Shown piece by piece: positions 51,220 through 60,095 of a stretch of 64,000 nucleotides of DNA. The DNA is from an uncultured Myxococcales bacterium. GTDB taxonomy: Bacteria; Myxococcota_A; UBA9042. The first letter of the stretch is position 1, and the number at the start of each line of letters is the position of its first letter. The stretch lies in assembly GCA_903955385.1 (NCBI GenBank), contig CAJBNH010000008.1, positions 1 through 64,000 on the forward strand. Direction: 5' to 3'. Position numbers and translations under genes: made by a program. The notes beneath the pieces were generated by a model. It searched no databases, had not been told where the DNA came from, and was given only the letters and a program-made list of their open reading frames with translations.

Positions 51220-51942
51220 ATGACCGACGCACCACAGACGATTGCCCAGCGACTTCAAGAGGTTCGCGGGCGGCTGTCCGATGCCTGCCACGTCGCTGGC
51301 CGGGACCCCGCCGGCGTGACCTTGGTGGCCGTTTCCAAGGGGCAGCCCGCACAAGCGATTCGCGACGCGTACGCGGCCGGGCAGCGCGACTTCGGTGAAA
51401 ACTATGTGCAGGAATGGCAGGTCAAGGCGCAGGCGCTGGCGGACCTGACCGACCTGCGCTGGCACTTCGTCGGGCATCTGCAGCGCAACAAGGTCAAGCT
51501 TGTGGTGGGCAACGTGTTCTTGCTGCACTCGGCGGACGACATGGCAGGGATTGGTGAGCTTGCCCGGGTGGCGTGGAGCCGCGGCGTGCGCCAGGACGTT
51601 CTGTTGCAGGTCAACCTGGCGCAAGAGGCGAGCAAGCGGGGCTGTACCGAAGCAGAGGCCGACGAGTTCGTGCAGGTGCTCTGTCGTTCTCCGGGGTTGC
51701 GTTTGCTTGGGCTGATGACGCTGCCACCGGTGGAGGACGACCCGCAACAGGCCCGGCCTTGGTTCGCACAGCTCCGTGGTCTGCGCGACCGGCTTGCTGC
51801 GCAGTGGCAGGACCAGCCCGGTGTGCCCGTCGAGTGGTCGCTCTCGATGGGCATGAGCGGCGATTTCTCGGCCGCCATCGCCGAGGGAGCCACCCACGTC
51901 CGCATCGGCACCGCGATCTTTGGCTCGCGGACCTACACCTGA
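51220..51942 (+). CDS. PLP-binding protein of the YggS/PLPBP family
   Basis: The 240-residue protein has the fold III alanine-racemase-like PLP site with AVSKG (K40 as Schiff-base lysine), RDFGENYVQEW, WHFVGHLQRNK, LQVNLAQEASKRG and SMGMSGDFSAAIAEG. These are the conserved YggS segments. The family maintains vitamin B6 homeostasis and has no known catalytic activity. Length is normal (E. coli YggS 234). ATG 51220 lies 31 nt after maf, so co-transcription is likely. In many genomes yggS sits by proC or division genes; here it is next to maf. Confidence 0.95.
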   Translation: MTDAPQTIAQRLQEVRGRLSDACHVAGRDPAGVTLVAVSKGQPAQAIRDAYAAGQRDFGENYVQEWQVKAQALADLTDLRWHFVGHLQRNKVKLVVGNVFLLHSADDMAGIGELARVAWSRGVRQDVLLQVNLAQEASKRGCTEAEADEFVQVLCRSPGLRLLGLMTLPPVEDDPQQARPWFAQLRGLRDRLAAQWQDQPGVPVEWSLSMGMSGDFSAAIAEGATHVRIGTAIFGSRTYT

Positions 51943-52120
51943 CCCGTCGCGAGACTCCAAAGACCCCGTCCGCGACCGACGGTGTTGCACGAATGTTGCA
52001 CCCGTTGGCTTGACGCCGATCCCCGACCGGGCCAAGGTCCGCCGCGCCCGGACAGGCAACACCGTCCGGCCCGACACGGTCCCCTCCTTCCCCCCCTTAT
52101 TCCCCCGCGCGAGGCACGCC

Positions 52121-52939
52121 ATGGGCGAGACGTGCTACCTGGACGTGAATGCCGACGTGGGCGAGCTCCGCCACGCCTACGGCTCCAACGTGCACCTGAT
52201 GCACGACCCACTGGCGTTGACGTGGCTGGCCCGGCTTAGCCACCCGTCGTGCGTGCAGCCTGAGGTCAATCGCATCATCTCGATGCTGTACCGCAGCCTG
52301 ATGCGCGAGGTGATCAATCGGGAATTCCCGCGCCGGGTGGTGCGCTCCGAGACCCGGATGCGCGAGTACACCGAACACGGGTACTACGAAGGCACCGTCA
52401 TCGACCCCTCGATCGAGGTCACGACGGTCGACATCGTGCGCGCGGGCATCCTGCCGTCGATGGTCTGCTTTGAGGCGCTGACCGAGATCCTCGACCCCAC
52501 GCGCGTGCGACAGGACCACATCCTGATGAGCCGCTTGGTCAATGTCGACGAGCAGGTCACCGGTGCCGGTATCTTCGGCAGCAAGATCGCGGGTCCGGTC
52601 GCCGGTCGCATCCTGCTGTTCCCCGACCCGATGGGTGCCACCGGGGGCTCGCTGGTCGAGGCCGTGCAGTTCTACATGAACGAGCTCGACGGTCCGCCCA
52701 AGCACATTTACGCCCTGAACCTGATGGTGACCCCAGAGTTTCTGCGCAAGGTCACGAGCGCTTTCCCTGGTCTGGTCAGCGTCTACGCCTATCGCTTGGA
52801 CCGCGGACTGTCGCCCGCCGACGTGCTCGCCGACATGCCCGGCGCCCAGTGGGACCGCGAGCGCGGCCTGAACGACCGCCAGTACATCGTGCCGGGTGCC
52901 GGTGGCATGGGCGAGATCATGAACAACGCGCTGTCCTGA
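52121..52939 (+). CDS. upp: uracil phosphoribosyltransferase-like protein
   Basis: ATG 52121 with GCGAGGCACGCC upstream gives a 272-residue protein, longer than typical Upp (208). The PRPP loop reads LFPDPMGATGGS, matching the family's DPMLATGGS. ILRAGI-like VRAGILPSMV and the C-terminal GLNDRQYIVPG fit uracil phosphoribosyltransferase, which makes UMP from uracil. The last motif is GAGGMGEIM where E. coli has GLGDAGD, so the uracil loop differs. The first 45 residues (MGETCYLDVNADVGELRH) are extra. So function is likely salvage, but base specificity should be seen as unproven. hpt follows 58 nt downstream. Confidence 0.8.
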   Translation: MGETCYLDVNADVGELRHAYGSNVHLMHDPLALTWLARLSHPSCVQPEVNRIISMLYRSLMREVINREFPRRVVRSETRMREYTEHGYYEGTVIDPSIEVTTVDIVRAGILPSMVCFEALTEILDPTRVRQDHILMSRLVNVDEQVTGAGIFGSKIAGPVAGRILLFPDPMGATGGSLVEAVQFYMNELDGPPKHIYALNLMVTPEFLRKVTSAFPGLVSVYAYRLDRGLSPADVLADMPGAQWDRERGLNDRQYIVPGAGGMGEIMNNALS

Positions 52940-52997
52940 CCGCCGCTTGCCTCTGCCCCACCACCCCGTCATCTCTCTCCCCCGCAAGGAACGCCCC

Positions 52998-53534
52998 ATG
53001 AGCCGCGAGAGCGTGGAACCCTATCTGTCCGCTGAGATCATCGCCGCCCGCACCGCCGAATTGGGGCGCGAGATCACCGTCGCCGGCATCACCGATCAGC
53101 CTCTGGTGGTGGTGTGTGTGCTGAAGGGTTCGGTCATCTTCTTTGCCGACGTCGTGCGACACATCGACATGCCGACCAACCTCGTGTTCCTCGGCGTTGC
53201 TTCCTACGGGGCGTCGATGGAGACCTCTGGCGCCGTACGGCTGACCCACGACCTGACCCTCGACATCGCCGGCCGCGACGTGCTGATCGTCGAGGACATC
53301 GTCGACACCGGCCTGACCATGAACTACCTGCTGCGGACACTCGGCGCCCGCAAGCCCAAGTCGCTGCGGGTCTGCACGCTGCTGCACAAGCCCGCTCGCA
53401 TGCGCGTGGAAGTGCCGCTCGACTTCACCGGGTTTACCATCGACGACGTGTTCGTGGTCGGCTACGGGCTGGACTACGACGAGCGCTATCGCAACCTGCC
53501 GTACATCGGCGCCATGCGCTTTCAGGCGGACTAG
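52998..53534 (+). CDS. hpt: hypoxanthine phosphoribosyltransferase
   Basis: The 178-residue protein has VVVCVLKGSVIFFADVVRHI, the PRPP motif LIVEDIVDTGLTM and the C-terminal FVVGYGLDYDERYRNLPYIG, all standard for HPRT. It converts hypoxanthine or guanine with PRPP to IMP or GMP. ATG 52998 follows AAGGAACGCCCC. The length is typical. It lies after the upp-like gene, giving a short salvage group. The downstream metallo-beta-lactamase-fold gene starts directly at the next base after its stop. Confidence 0.95.
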   Translation: MSRESVEPYLSAEIIAARTAELGREITVAGITDQPLVVVCVLKGSVIFFADVVRHIDMPTNLVFLGVASYGASMETSGAVRLTHDLTLDIAGRDVLIVEDIVDTGLTMNYLLRTLGARKPKSLRVCTLLHKPARMRVEVPLDFTGFTIDDVFVVGYGLDYDERYRNLPYIGAMRFQAD

Positions 53535-54182
53535 GTGGACGGCGAGCTCCGGCTGCGATTTCTGGGACACGCAGCTTTCGACCTCTCGGTTGACGGCGTG
53601 CGGTTGTGCTTGGACCCACACAAGCCGGGCGCACTGGGCGGCCGCTTCCAACTGCCTGCCATTCAAGGTCCTTTCGACGCCCTCGTCTGCACCCATCGAC
53701 ACGAGGACCACGCCTCCTGGACGCCTGAGCTTGGCACGCAGCGGTGGATCGATCCTCCGGCGCGCTTGGGGTCCGTGATGCTGGAAGCCCGTCCCGCATT
53801 TCACGACGCCCACGGCGGTGCACGCATGGGCATGATCCGCATGGTGTCCGTGCGCGGCAACGGCATCCGCGTGGTGCACTGCGGCGACTTGGGCGGGTAC
53901 GACGACGACGACGTGGCATGGCTGCAGGGGGCCGACGTGCTGCTGGTGCCCGCGGGCGGAACGTACACGCTGGACGGCGCTCAGGCCGCTGAGCTCGTGC
54001 GCCGGGTTCAGCCGTCCTGGGCCGTGCCGATTCACTGCCTCGACTCGCGCATCGACCTTCCGCTGGCCCCCGTGGACGACTTCCTGACGGCCTGGACCGG
54101 TGCTGTGATCGGCATCGACGAACTCGTCGTCCGCCGCGGGCCCGCCTCTCCCTGCCGGGTCGCGCTGCTGAACGTCCCCTGA
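53535..54182 (+). CDS. metallo-beta-lactamase-fold hydrolase (UPF0173/YtkL-like)
   Basis: A GTG start at 53535 directly follows the hpt TAG. The 215-residue protein begins RFLGHAAFDL, carries the zinc motif THRHEDH (H54, H56, D58, H59) and later HCGDLGGYDDDD and VPIHC. This is the compact beta-lactamase fold of the UPF0173 type with all metal ligands present. Substrate is unknown; small molecule or RNA-like hydrolysis are family options. No signal peptide. Coupled translation with hpt is probable given zero spacing, and no separate ribosome site is evident. Confidence 0.82.
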   Translation: MDGELRLRFLGHAAFDLSVDGVRLCLDPHKPGALGGRFQLPAIQGPFDALVCTHRHEDHASWTPELGTQRWIDPPARLGSVMLEARPAFHDAHGGARMGMIRMVSVRGNGIRVVHCGDLGGYDDDDVAWLQGADVLLVPAGGTYTLDGAQAAELVRRVQPSWAVPIHCLDSRIDLPLAPVDDFLTAWTGAVIGIDELVVRRGPASPCRVALLNVP

Positions 54183-54326
54183 ATCGCTTGAAATTGCAGT
54201 TTTGGTTTCAATCGGTTGCGCGGTTCTGCGCGCCTTGCGCCGCCGAGCATGCATGTGTAGACTTCGCCGCTTGCGCCGTGGGACCAGTCGCACGCGCTCT
54301 GTTTGCCTTGGGGGGAGAACATCGTC

Positions 54327-56258
54327 ATGGATAGCTTCTGGACAGCCCGTGTGTCTCGGCGGGTCAGCACCCTTTGCGTCGTGATTGTAGCCATTTGGGC
54401 GGTCGGTTGCAGCGGCACCGCGACGCCCACCAGCACCTCGAATGACGCGACGACGACCCCCGACACTGTGGTGGTCGACATCAAGACCGACACGACGACC
54501 CCTGACACCACCAAGCCCGACACCGCGGTCGACACGATCGCGCCCGACGTGGACGAGGCTGACGCTGCCGATACGACGATCGCCCCGGACCAGACCGCCG
54601 ACCTCGACGACGCCGCCAGCGACGACGTCGTGGCGCCCGACGTTCCGCACGACGGCCAAGGCGACACGGTCACGCCCGATGCAGACGCCGACGCTGCGAC
54701 CGACACGTCGGCAGAGGTCGCCGCAGGCAAGTGCGCCGTCGACGCCGACTGCCTGAACTACCCGCTGGGCGACTGCATGAAGGTGGGCTGCAACGTGGGC
54801 TCAGGCATGTGCCAGGTGCTGTTCTCGGCCGATGGAACCGCGTGCGAGCTCAAGGGTCAGTGCGGCGGCAAGGGCACCTGCTCCAAGGGCACGTGCGACA
54901 TCACGTCCTCTTGTGTAGCCAAGGCCTGCCAGCCCGCGGCACTACCCTGCGGCGGCTCGATCGAGTGGACGGCGGGCAGCGGCGCCAGCACGTTCTCGCA
55001 ATACAAGTGCCAAACCGGCAACTTCGGCGCGGGCGAGGTCGCGGTGCGTCTGGCCGTCGACGCAACGCCTGCCGTGGTCAAGCTGGAGCTGACGGGAGAC
55101 GCCCTTGCTGCCGGTGGCGGCCTGTTCCTGCTGCCCCCGGTGGCCGCGGGTACGTGCAACCCCGGGCAATGCGATGCATTCACGAATACCTCGATCACCA
55201 TCGGCTTGCAGCCCGGCGCCAGCCGAGTGGCGATTCTGGACGCTCCGGCAGGGGCGACCGGGTCGATGAAGCTGACCGTGACCTGCGAGTCGGTCACGTA
55301 CTGCGGCGACAACGTTTGCGGTGAGGGCGAGGCGTGCGGTTCTTGCCCCAAGGACTGCGGCCCGTGCGGCGGCGCTTGCGGCGACGGCACCTGCTCCGAG
55401 ACAGAGAACTGCGGCTCGTGTCCCGCGGACTGCGGCGCGTGCAAGGCCGAATGCATCGAAAAGAGCACCCCCTCATGCCCCGGATGCGCTTGCGAAGCCT
55501 GCGTTTGCAAGTTGGACAGCTACTGCTGCTCGTCCGCCTGGGACTCCCTCTGCGTGGAAGAGTGCTCGACGGACTGCGGTGGACCGGTCTGCGGCACGAC
55601 GGCCGTGTGCGGCGACAACAAGTGCTCGGGCGGTGAGACCACGGTGACCTGCCCCAACGACTGCCTGCCCTTCTCCTTTTGCGGCGACGGCAAGTGCATG
55701 GGCGCGGAAACCTGCGAGACGTGCAGCCTCGACTGCGGTGCCTGCGCCAAGCCGACCAACGTCTGTGGCGACGGCGTGTGCAACGGCACCGAGCACTGCG
55801 CGACTTGCGCCAAGGACTGCGGCCAGTGCAGCCCGGTGTGTCTGGACTCCGTGGCGCCCGGCTGCCCGGGATGTGCCTGTGAGGCCTGCGTCTGCGACAA
55901 GGATCCGCTTTGCTGCTCAACGGCATGGGACGCCGACTGCGTGGCCAGTTGCAGCGAGTGCAGTGGCCAGCCGTGTCCGGACAAGCTCGCCTGCGGCGAC
56001 GGCCTGTGCGCGGGTCAGGAGACCGGCAAGACCTGCCCCAAGGACTGCGGTCCCTTTGTCGCGACCTGCGGCGACAAGTCCTGCGATGGTGATGAAGCGA
56101 CCACTTGCCCCGACGACTGCAAGGGTCCGTCTTGCGCCGGGAAGTGCGGCACGAGCAGCGGGCAGCCCAAGCCGGGCGGTGGCTCCTGCTATTGCGACGC
56201 CGCCTGCACGGGCTATGGTGACTGCTGCACCGACTACCCGGTCGTCTGCAAGCCCTAG
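54327..56258 (+). CDS. Cys-rich surface lipoprotein with somatomedin-B-like C-terminus
   Basis: ATG 54327 (GGGGGAG upstream) gives a 643-residue protein with lipobox AVGC (Cys 28). An Asp/Thr/Pro stalk of about 110 residues (TTPDTTKPDTAVDT) follows. Then comes a Cys-rich part, a beta domain of about 110 residues (SQYKCQTGNFGAG ... MKLTVTCES) and six or so short repeats with CGDG-x-C, C-x-x-CP and DCG-x-C steps. Two blocks share PGCACEACVC and CCS-x-AWD. The last 40 residues (CAGKC ... CYCDAACTGYGDCC ... C) match the eight-Cys pattern of somatomedin B. The protein is probably surface-exposed and adhesive. A 144-nt gap precedes it, containing TTGAAA/TTTCAA arms at about 54189-54212. Confidence 0.82.
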   Translation: MDSFWTARVSRRVSTLCVVIVAIWAVGCSGTATPTSTSNDATTTPDTVVVDIKTDTTTPDTTKPDTAVDTIAPDVDEADAADTTIAPDQTADLDDAASDDVVAPDVPHDGQGDTVTPDADADAATDTSAEVAAGKCAVDADCLNYPLGDCMKVGCNVGSGMCQVLFSADGTACELKGQCGGKGTCSKGTCDITSSCVAKACQPAALPCGGSIEWTAGSGASTFSQYKCQTGNFGAGEVAVRLAVDATPAVVKLELTGDALAAGGGLFLLPPVAAGTCNPGQCDAFTNTSITIGLQPGASRVAILDAPAGATGSMKLTVTCESVTYCGDNVCGEGEACGSCPKDCGPCGGACGDGTCSETENCGSCPADCGACKAECIEKSTPSCPGCACEACVCKLDSYCCSSAWDSLCVEECSTDCGGPVCGTTAVCGDNKCSGGETTVTCPNDCLPFSFCGDGKCMGAETCETCSLDCGACAKPTNVCGDGVCNGTEHCATCAKDCGQCSPVCLDSVAPGCPGCACEACVCDKDPLCCSTAWDADCVASCSECSGQPCPDKLACGDGLCAGQETGKTCPKDCGPFVATCGDKSCDGDEATTCPDDCKGPSCAGKCGTSSGQPKPGGGSCYCDAACTGYGDCCTDYPVVCKP

Positions 56259-56270
56259 TCAGGGAGCTCC

Positions 56271-59012
56271 ATGCCCCAGAACCCCCCGAAGCTTCTCCTG
56301 ATCGACGGTTCCCACGCTCTGTTTCGCGCCTACTACGCGCTGCGGGGGCTCTCCGCTCCAGACGGCAGGCCAATGGGGGCTCTGTTCGGCTTCACGGCCA
56401 TGCTGCTCAAGCTCTTGCGCGAGCAGGCGCCTGACCGGATGGCCGTCTGTTTCGACGTCGGGGCGACCTTCCGCGAAGCGTTGGACGTCAACTACAAGGC
56501 CAACCGCGCGGAGACGCCCGAAGACCTCAAGCTGCAGTGGCCGCTGGCGATTCGGGTCACGCAGGAGCTCGGCGTGCCCGCCCTGCACGAGCCCGGATTC
56601 GAGGCCGACGACCTGATCGCGGGGCTGGCCGAGAGCGCGTGTGAGGCCGGCTACGAGGTCACGATCGTCAGTGGAGACAAGGACTTGATGCAGCTGGTCA
56701 TCGACCGCTGCCCCAACGGCTTGGGCGGGCGCATCCGACAGCTCGACGACGGCAAGGGGACGATCTACGACGAGAAGGGAGTGCTCGCGAAGTGGGGAGT
56801 CCCGCCCACGCGCGTCGGCGATCTCTTGGCGATCATGGGGGATTCGTCGGATAACATCCCTGGTGTGCCCGGGATCGGCGAGAAGGGCGCGGTCAAGCTG
56901 CTGCAGGACTGGGGCTCGTTCGACGCCGTCTACGCCAATCTCGAACAGGTGCAACCCCAGCGCGCGCAAGACCTTTTGCGGGCGGGAGAAGCGTCCGCCC
57001 GCCTTGCCCGCCAGCTGGTGACGCTGCGCACGGACGCGCGGCCTCCGTTCACCGCGGACCAGCTTGCGCGGCAGCCCCTGCACCGGCCAACGCTCGCGCA
57101 GTCGTTCGCGGAGTTCGGCTTCAAGCGCCTGCAGCGGGAGTACCTTGACGAGCCGCTGCGGGCGCAGACCGAGACACGCTGCGAGGCGCTGCTGGACCTC
57201 AAGCAGATCGAGAAGGTGATCCAGGAGTTGCGAGCGGCAGGTCGGTTCGCACTGGCGGTCGCGACGACGGGGGGCGACGCGGACCGCAGCGCGCCGATGA
57301 CGGGCGAGCTGGCCGGCATCGCCCTGTGTGGAGCCCCGGACCGCGCCTTCTACATTCCGATTCGGCACCCGTGGATGCTGGGCGAGGCGCTGCCGCCGTC
57401 GTGGTCGTCCGTGCGCGAGCTGCTGCGTCCCTTGGTCGAAGACGCGGGCATCGCCAAGGTCGGGCACGACACGAAGTACGACGGTCTGGTGCTGCGGCGT
57501 CACGGCTTGCAGGTCGCAGGGTGGACGGCCGACGCGATGCTCGCCAGCTACCTTATCGAGCCCGAGCGCCACGCCCACACGCTGCAGAACATCGCCTTCA
57601 ACCATCTGGGCACGACCTTCCCTCCAGAAGCCGAGGTGCTGGGAAAGGTTACGCGCACCGGCGGCAAGGGCTCCAAGCCGGCAGGCTGGGGCGACCTATC
57701 GGTCGAGGTGACGACGGCGCACTTGGCGCAAAGGGCGGCGCTGTCGCTGCGGGCGGTGGACCTGCTGCAGCCGAAATTGGTCGAACTGGGACTGCGGCCG
57801 CTGCTGGACGAGCTGGAAATCCCCTTGAGTGCGGTGCTTGCCGAACTCGAGTGGCGCGGCGTCCTGATCGACCCTGCCGAGCTGGGGCGTCAAAGCGAGT
57901 GGCTGGGCGGCGAGGTGGCGGCCGAAGAGGCGGCGATCTTCGAGATGGCCGGCGGTCCCTTCAACGTGCAATCGCCCGCCCAACTGGGAGAAATCCTGTT
58001 CGGCAAGCTGGGGTTGCCCGCCAAGAAGAAGACGCAGTCCGGGTGGTCCACCGACCAGAGCGTGCTGGAAGGGTTGGCAGAGGACCATCCGATCGCCGCA
58101 CGCGTGCTGCGGTTTCGCCAACTGTCCAAGCTCAAAAGCACCTACACCGACTCGCTACCGGGCATGATCGACCCGCGCACCGGCCGCATCCACACCTGCT
58201 TCAACCAGGCCGTGGCGGCGACGGGGCGGCTCTCGTCGACCGACCCCAACCTGCAGAACATCCCGATCCGCTCGGTCGAGGGCCGCCGCATCCGCAAGGC
58301 CTTCGTCGCGGCGCCGGGGTGCGTGTTGCTGTCGGCGGACTACAGTCAGGTCGAGCTGCGCATCATGGCGCATATGGCCAATGAACCCGGCATGTTGGAC
58401 GCTTTCCGCAAGGGACTCGACATCCACCGCCAGACGGCCGCCGACATCTTTGGCGTGTTTGCCGACCTCGTGACGCCGCAACAGCGAAGTGCCGCAAAGA
58501 CTATCAATTTCGGAATCTTGTACGGCATGGGCCCACAGCGCCTGGCCCGACAGATCGACGTGTCGGTCAAGGAGGCCAAGGCCTTCATCGATCGCTACTT
58601 CGAGCGGTTTCCCGGGGTCAAAGCGTTCGTCGAGACCACGCTGGAGGAAGCCCGCCGCACCGGCGAGGTCCGCACCCTCTTCGGCCGCCGCCGCCCGCTG
58701 CCGGATCTGGCGAGCAGCAACCAGATGGCCCGCGCCGCAGCTGAGCGCGTCGCCGTCAACACACCGGTGCAGGGTACGGCCGCCGACATCATCAAGCGCG
58801 CGATGCTCGAGGTGGAACGTCAGCTCACGGCCCACGGACTGAAGGCCCAGCTCCTGCTGCAAGTCCACGACGAGCTGGTGTTGGAGGTGCCGCACGCAGA
58901 GGTCGAGGCCGTCACCACGCTGGTCCGCACGGCCATGGCGGGCGCAGCCGATCTCGCGGTGCCCCTGCATGTCGATGTCGGTGTCGGAGCGAACTGGTCA
59001 GAAGCTCACTAG
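56271..59012 (+). CDS. polA: DNA polymerase I with degenerate proofreading domain
   Basis: The 913-residue protein has the 5' nuclease (LLIDGSHALFRAYYAL, EADDLIAGLA, VSGDKDLMQLV, GDSSDNIPGVPGIGEKGA). The polymerase part has DYSQVELR (D690), AKTINFGILYGM and QVHDELVLE (D867), all intact. In the 3'-5' exonuclease domain the metal ligands are mostly lost: the FDTE position reads FALAVA (A329, A331), the Tyr and Asp of YxxxD are H484 and R488; only D404 (KYDG) remains. So proofreading is probably absent, as in Taq polymerase. It fills gaps in excision repair and processes Okazaki fragments. AGGGAGCTCC precedes ATG 56271. It converges with the next gene, 26 nt apart. Confidence 0.96.
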   Translation: MPQNPPKLLLIDGSHALFRAYYALRGLSAPDGRPMGALFGFTAMLLKLLREQAPDRMAVCFDVGATFREALDVNYKANRAETPEDLKLQWPLAIRVTQELGVPALHEPGFEADDLIAGLAESACEAGYEVTIVSGDKDLMQLVIDRCPNGLGGRIRQLDDGKGTIYDEKGVLAKWGVPPTRVGDLLAIMGDSSDNIPGVPGIGEKGAVKLLQDWGSFDAVYANLEQVQPQRAQDLLRAGEASARLARQLVTLRTDARPPFTADQLARQPLHRPTLAQSFAEFGFKRLQREYLDEPLRAQTETRCEALLDLKQIEKVIQELRAAGRFALAVATTGGDADRSAPMTGELAGIALCGAPDRAFYIPIRHPWMLGEALPPSWSSVRELLRPLVEDAGIAKVGHDTKYDGLVLRRHGLQVAGWTADAMLASYLIEPERHAHTLQNIAFNHLGTTFPPEAEVLGKVTRTGGKGSKPAGWGDLSVEVTTAHLAQRAALSLRAVDLLQPKLVELGLRPLLDELEIPLSAVLAELEWRGVLIDPAELGRQSEWLGGEVAAEEAAIFEMAGGPFNVQSPAQLGEILFGKLGLPAKKKTQSGWSTDQSVLEGLAEDHPIAARVLRFRQLSKLKSTYTDSLPGMIDPRTGRIHTCFNQAVAATGRLSSTDPNLQNIPIRSVEGRRIRKAFVAAPGCVLLSADYSQVELRIMAHMANEPGMLDAFRKGLDIHRQTAADIFGVFADLVTPQQRSAAKTINFGILYGMGPQRLARQIDVSVKEAKAFIDRYFERFPGVKAFVETTLEEARRTGEVRTLFGRRRPLPDLASSNQMARAAAERVAVNTPVQGTAADIIKRAMLEVERQLTAHGLKAQLLLQVHDELVLEVPHAEVEAVTTLVRTAMAGAADLAVPLHVDVGVGANWSEAH

Positions 59013-59038
59013 CATCGCAGCAGACACGCGTCGTCGCG

Positions 59039-59521
59039 TCAGGCCGTCGTCGGCCGGTGCAGCTGGTTGCCCACCCGCAGCGATTGCGCCTTGCACGACG
59101 GGCAGGTCCAGTGGCCGCCCTCGCCCATGAATCCGATCGTGTCCGGACTCTGGGCGCCACACGCGGGGCACACGACGTCGGCGTAGGTGTTCTCGGCCAG
59201 CACACGGGCCTTCATCTGATTATCCTTGAAGGTCTTGGGGTTGGCGATTCGGTCCAGCCCCATTTCGCTCTTGGCGGGCGATCGCAGCGTGCCGATGGCC
59301 AAGGCGATCGAGAATAGGCCGATCGGCCAGCCCACTGCCGGCACCAGCAGGAATGCAAAGCCAAACACGATTCCGGCGATCGCGCCGATCGGCTGCCCCT
59401 TGGACTTCAGGTTGTGCTGGTTGTCGTACAGTTCGAAGAGGTACTGGTCGACGAGCGCGTCGGTGACGGCCACCGGCCGCATCGTGGTGGGTGCGCGCTC
59501 CGCGTTGGCTTGGGTGTCCAT
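59039..59521 (-). CDS. small zinc-ribbon membrane protein
   Basis: ATG 59521 follows GGAGGGTAGG. The 160-residue protein has two hydrophobic helices close together (about residues 42-78, AIAGIVFGFAFLLVPAVGWP then LFSIALAIGTL). A C-terminal zinc ribbon with CPACGAQS and CPSCKAQS follows, ending in VGNQLHRP. It faces the cytoplasm with its ribbon. Function unknown. It is the second gene after methylmalonyl-CoA epimerase on the minus strand, 79 nt away. Confidence 0.7.
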   Translation of the reverse strand: MDTQANAERAPTTMRPVAVTDALVDQYLFELYDNQHNLKSKGQPIGAIAGIVFGFAFLLVPAVGWPIGLFSIALAIGTLRSPAKSEMGLDRIANPKTFKDNQMKARVLAENTYADVVCPACGAQSPDTIGFMGEGGHWTCPSCKAQSLRVGNQLHRPTTA

Positions 59522-59600
59522 CCTACCCTCCAGATCCAGCGGGTGCTGGGTCAGTCGCGGGCGCCGTTGCTGCGGGTGCCCAGCACCGCCGATGATCGCC

Positions 59601-60026
59601 CTAGGGCTCAGCTTTGTGCAACAGCTCGACCAGCGCTCCTGCCGACGACTTTGGGTGGGCGAATCGCACGGGATAGCCCTCAGCGCCGATAGACGGACCC
59701 GCTCCCAGCATCTTGAGCCCAGCGGCCTCCGCACGCGCCGTCGCGGCTTCCAGATCCGCGACCTCCAGACACACGTGGTGCAGACCGGGGCCACGCTTCT
59801 CCAGAAAGCCCTGAATTTCGCTGTCGGCGGTCAACGGTGCGAGCAACTCGATCATGGTCTCGCCGCACTGCAGGAACGCCACGCGCAGTCCGCGCTCCGG
59901 CACGTCCCGGATCTGCACCAGCGGCAGGCCCAGCGCGTCACGCCAGACCGCAAGCGCTTCGGGCAGTTCGCGAACGGCGATGCCCAGGTGGTTGATCTTT
60001 CGCGGGGATTCGGACTGGGGTTGCAT
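59601..60026 (-). CDS. mce: methylmalonyl-CoA epimerase (VOC family)
   Basis: The 141-residue protein starts at ATG 60026 with CCTCAGGAG five nt upstream. It has NHLGIAVREL, GETMIELLAPL, GFLEKRGPGLHHVCLEVADL and PIHPKS-like FAHPKSSAGALVELLH. These contain the His and Glu metal ligands of the vicinal-oxygen-chelate fold. The enzyme interconverts (S)- and (R)-methylmalonyl-CoA in propionate metabolism. Length and motifs fit. No mutase or propionyl-CoA carboxylase gene is in the window, so those would be elsewhere. It is divergent from mlaF, 69 nt away. Confidence 0.92.
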   Translation of the reverse strand: MQPQSESPRKINHLGIAVRELPEALAVWRDALGLPLVQIRDVPERGLRVAFLQCGETMIELLAPLTADSEIQGFLEKRGPGLHHVCLEVADLEAATARAEAAGLKMLGAGPSIGAEGYPVRFAHPKSSAGALVELLHKAEP

Positions 60027-60095
60027 CTGGTCTCCTGAGGCCCCGCCAGTTAGCATGGCCGCCGCCGCCACAACGTCGCCGCAGGCCGCGGGAAC

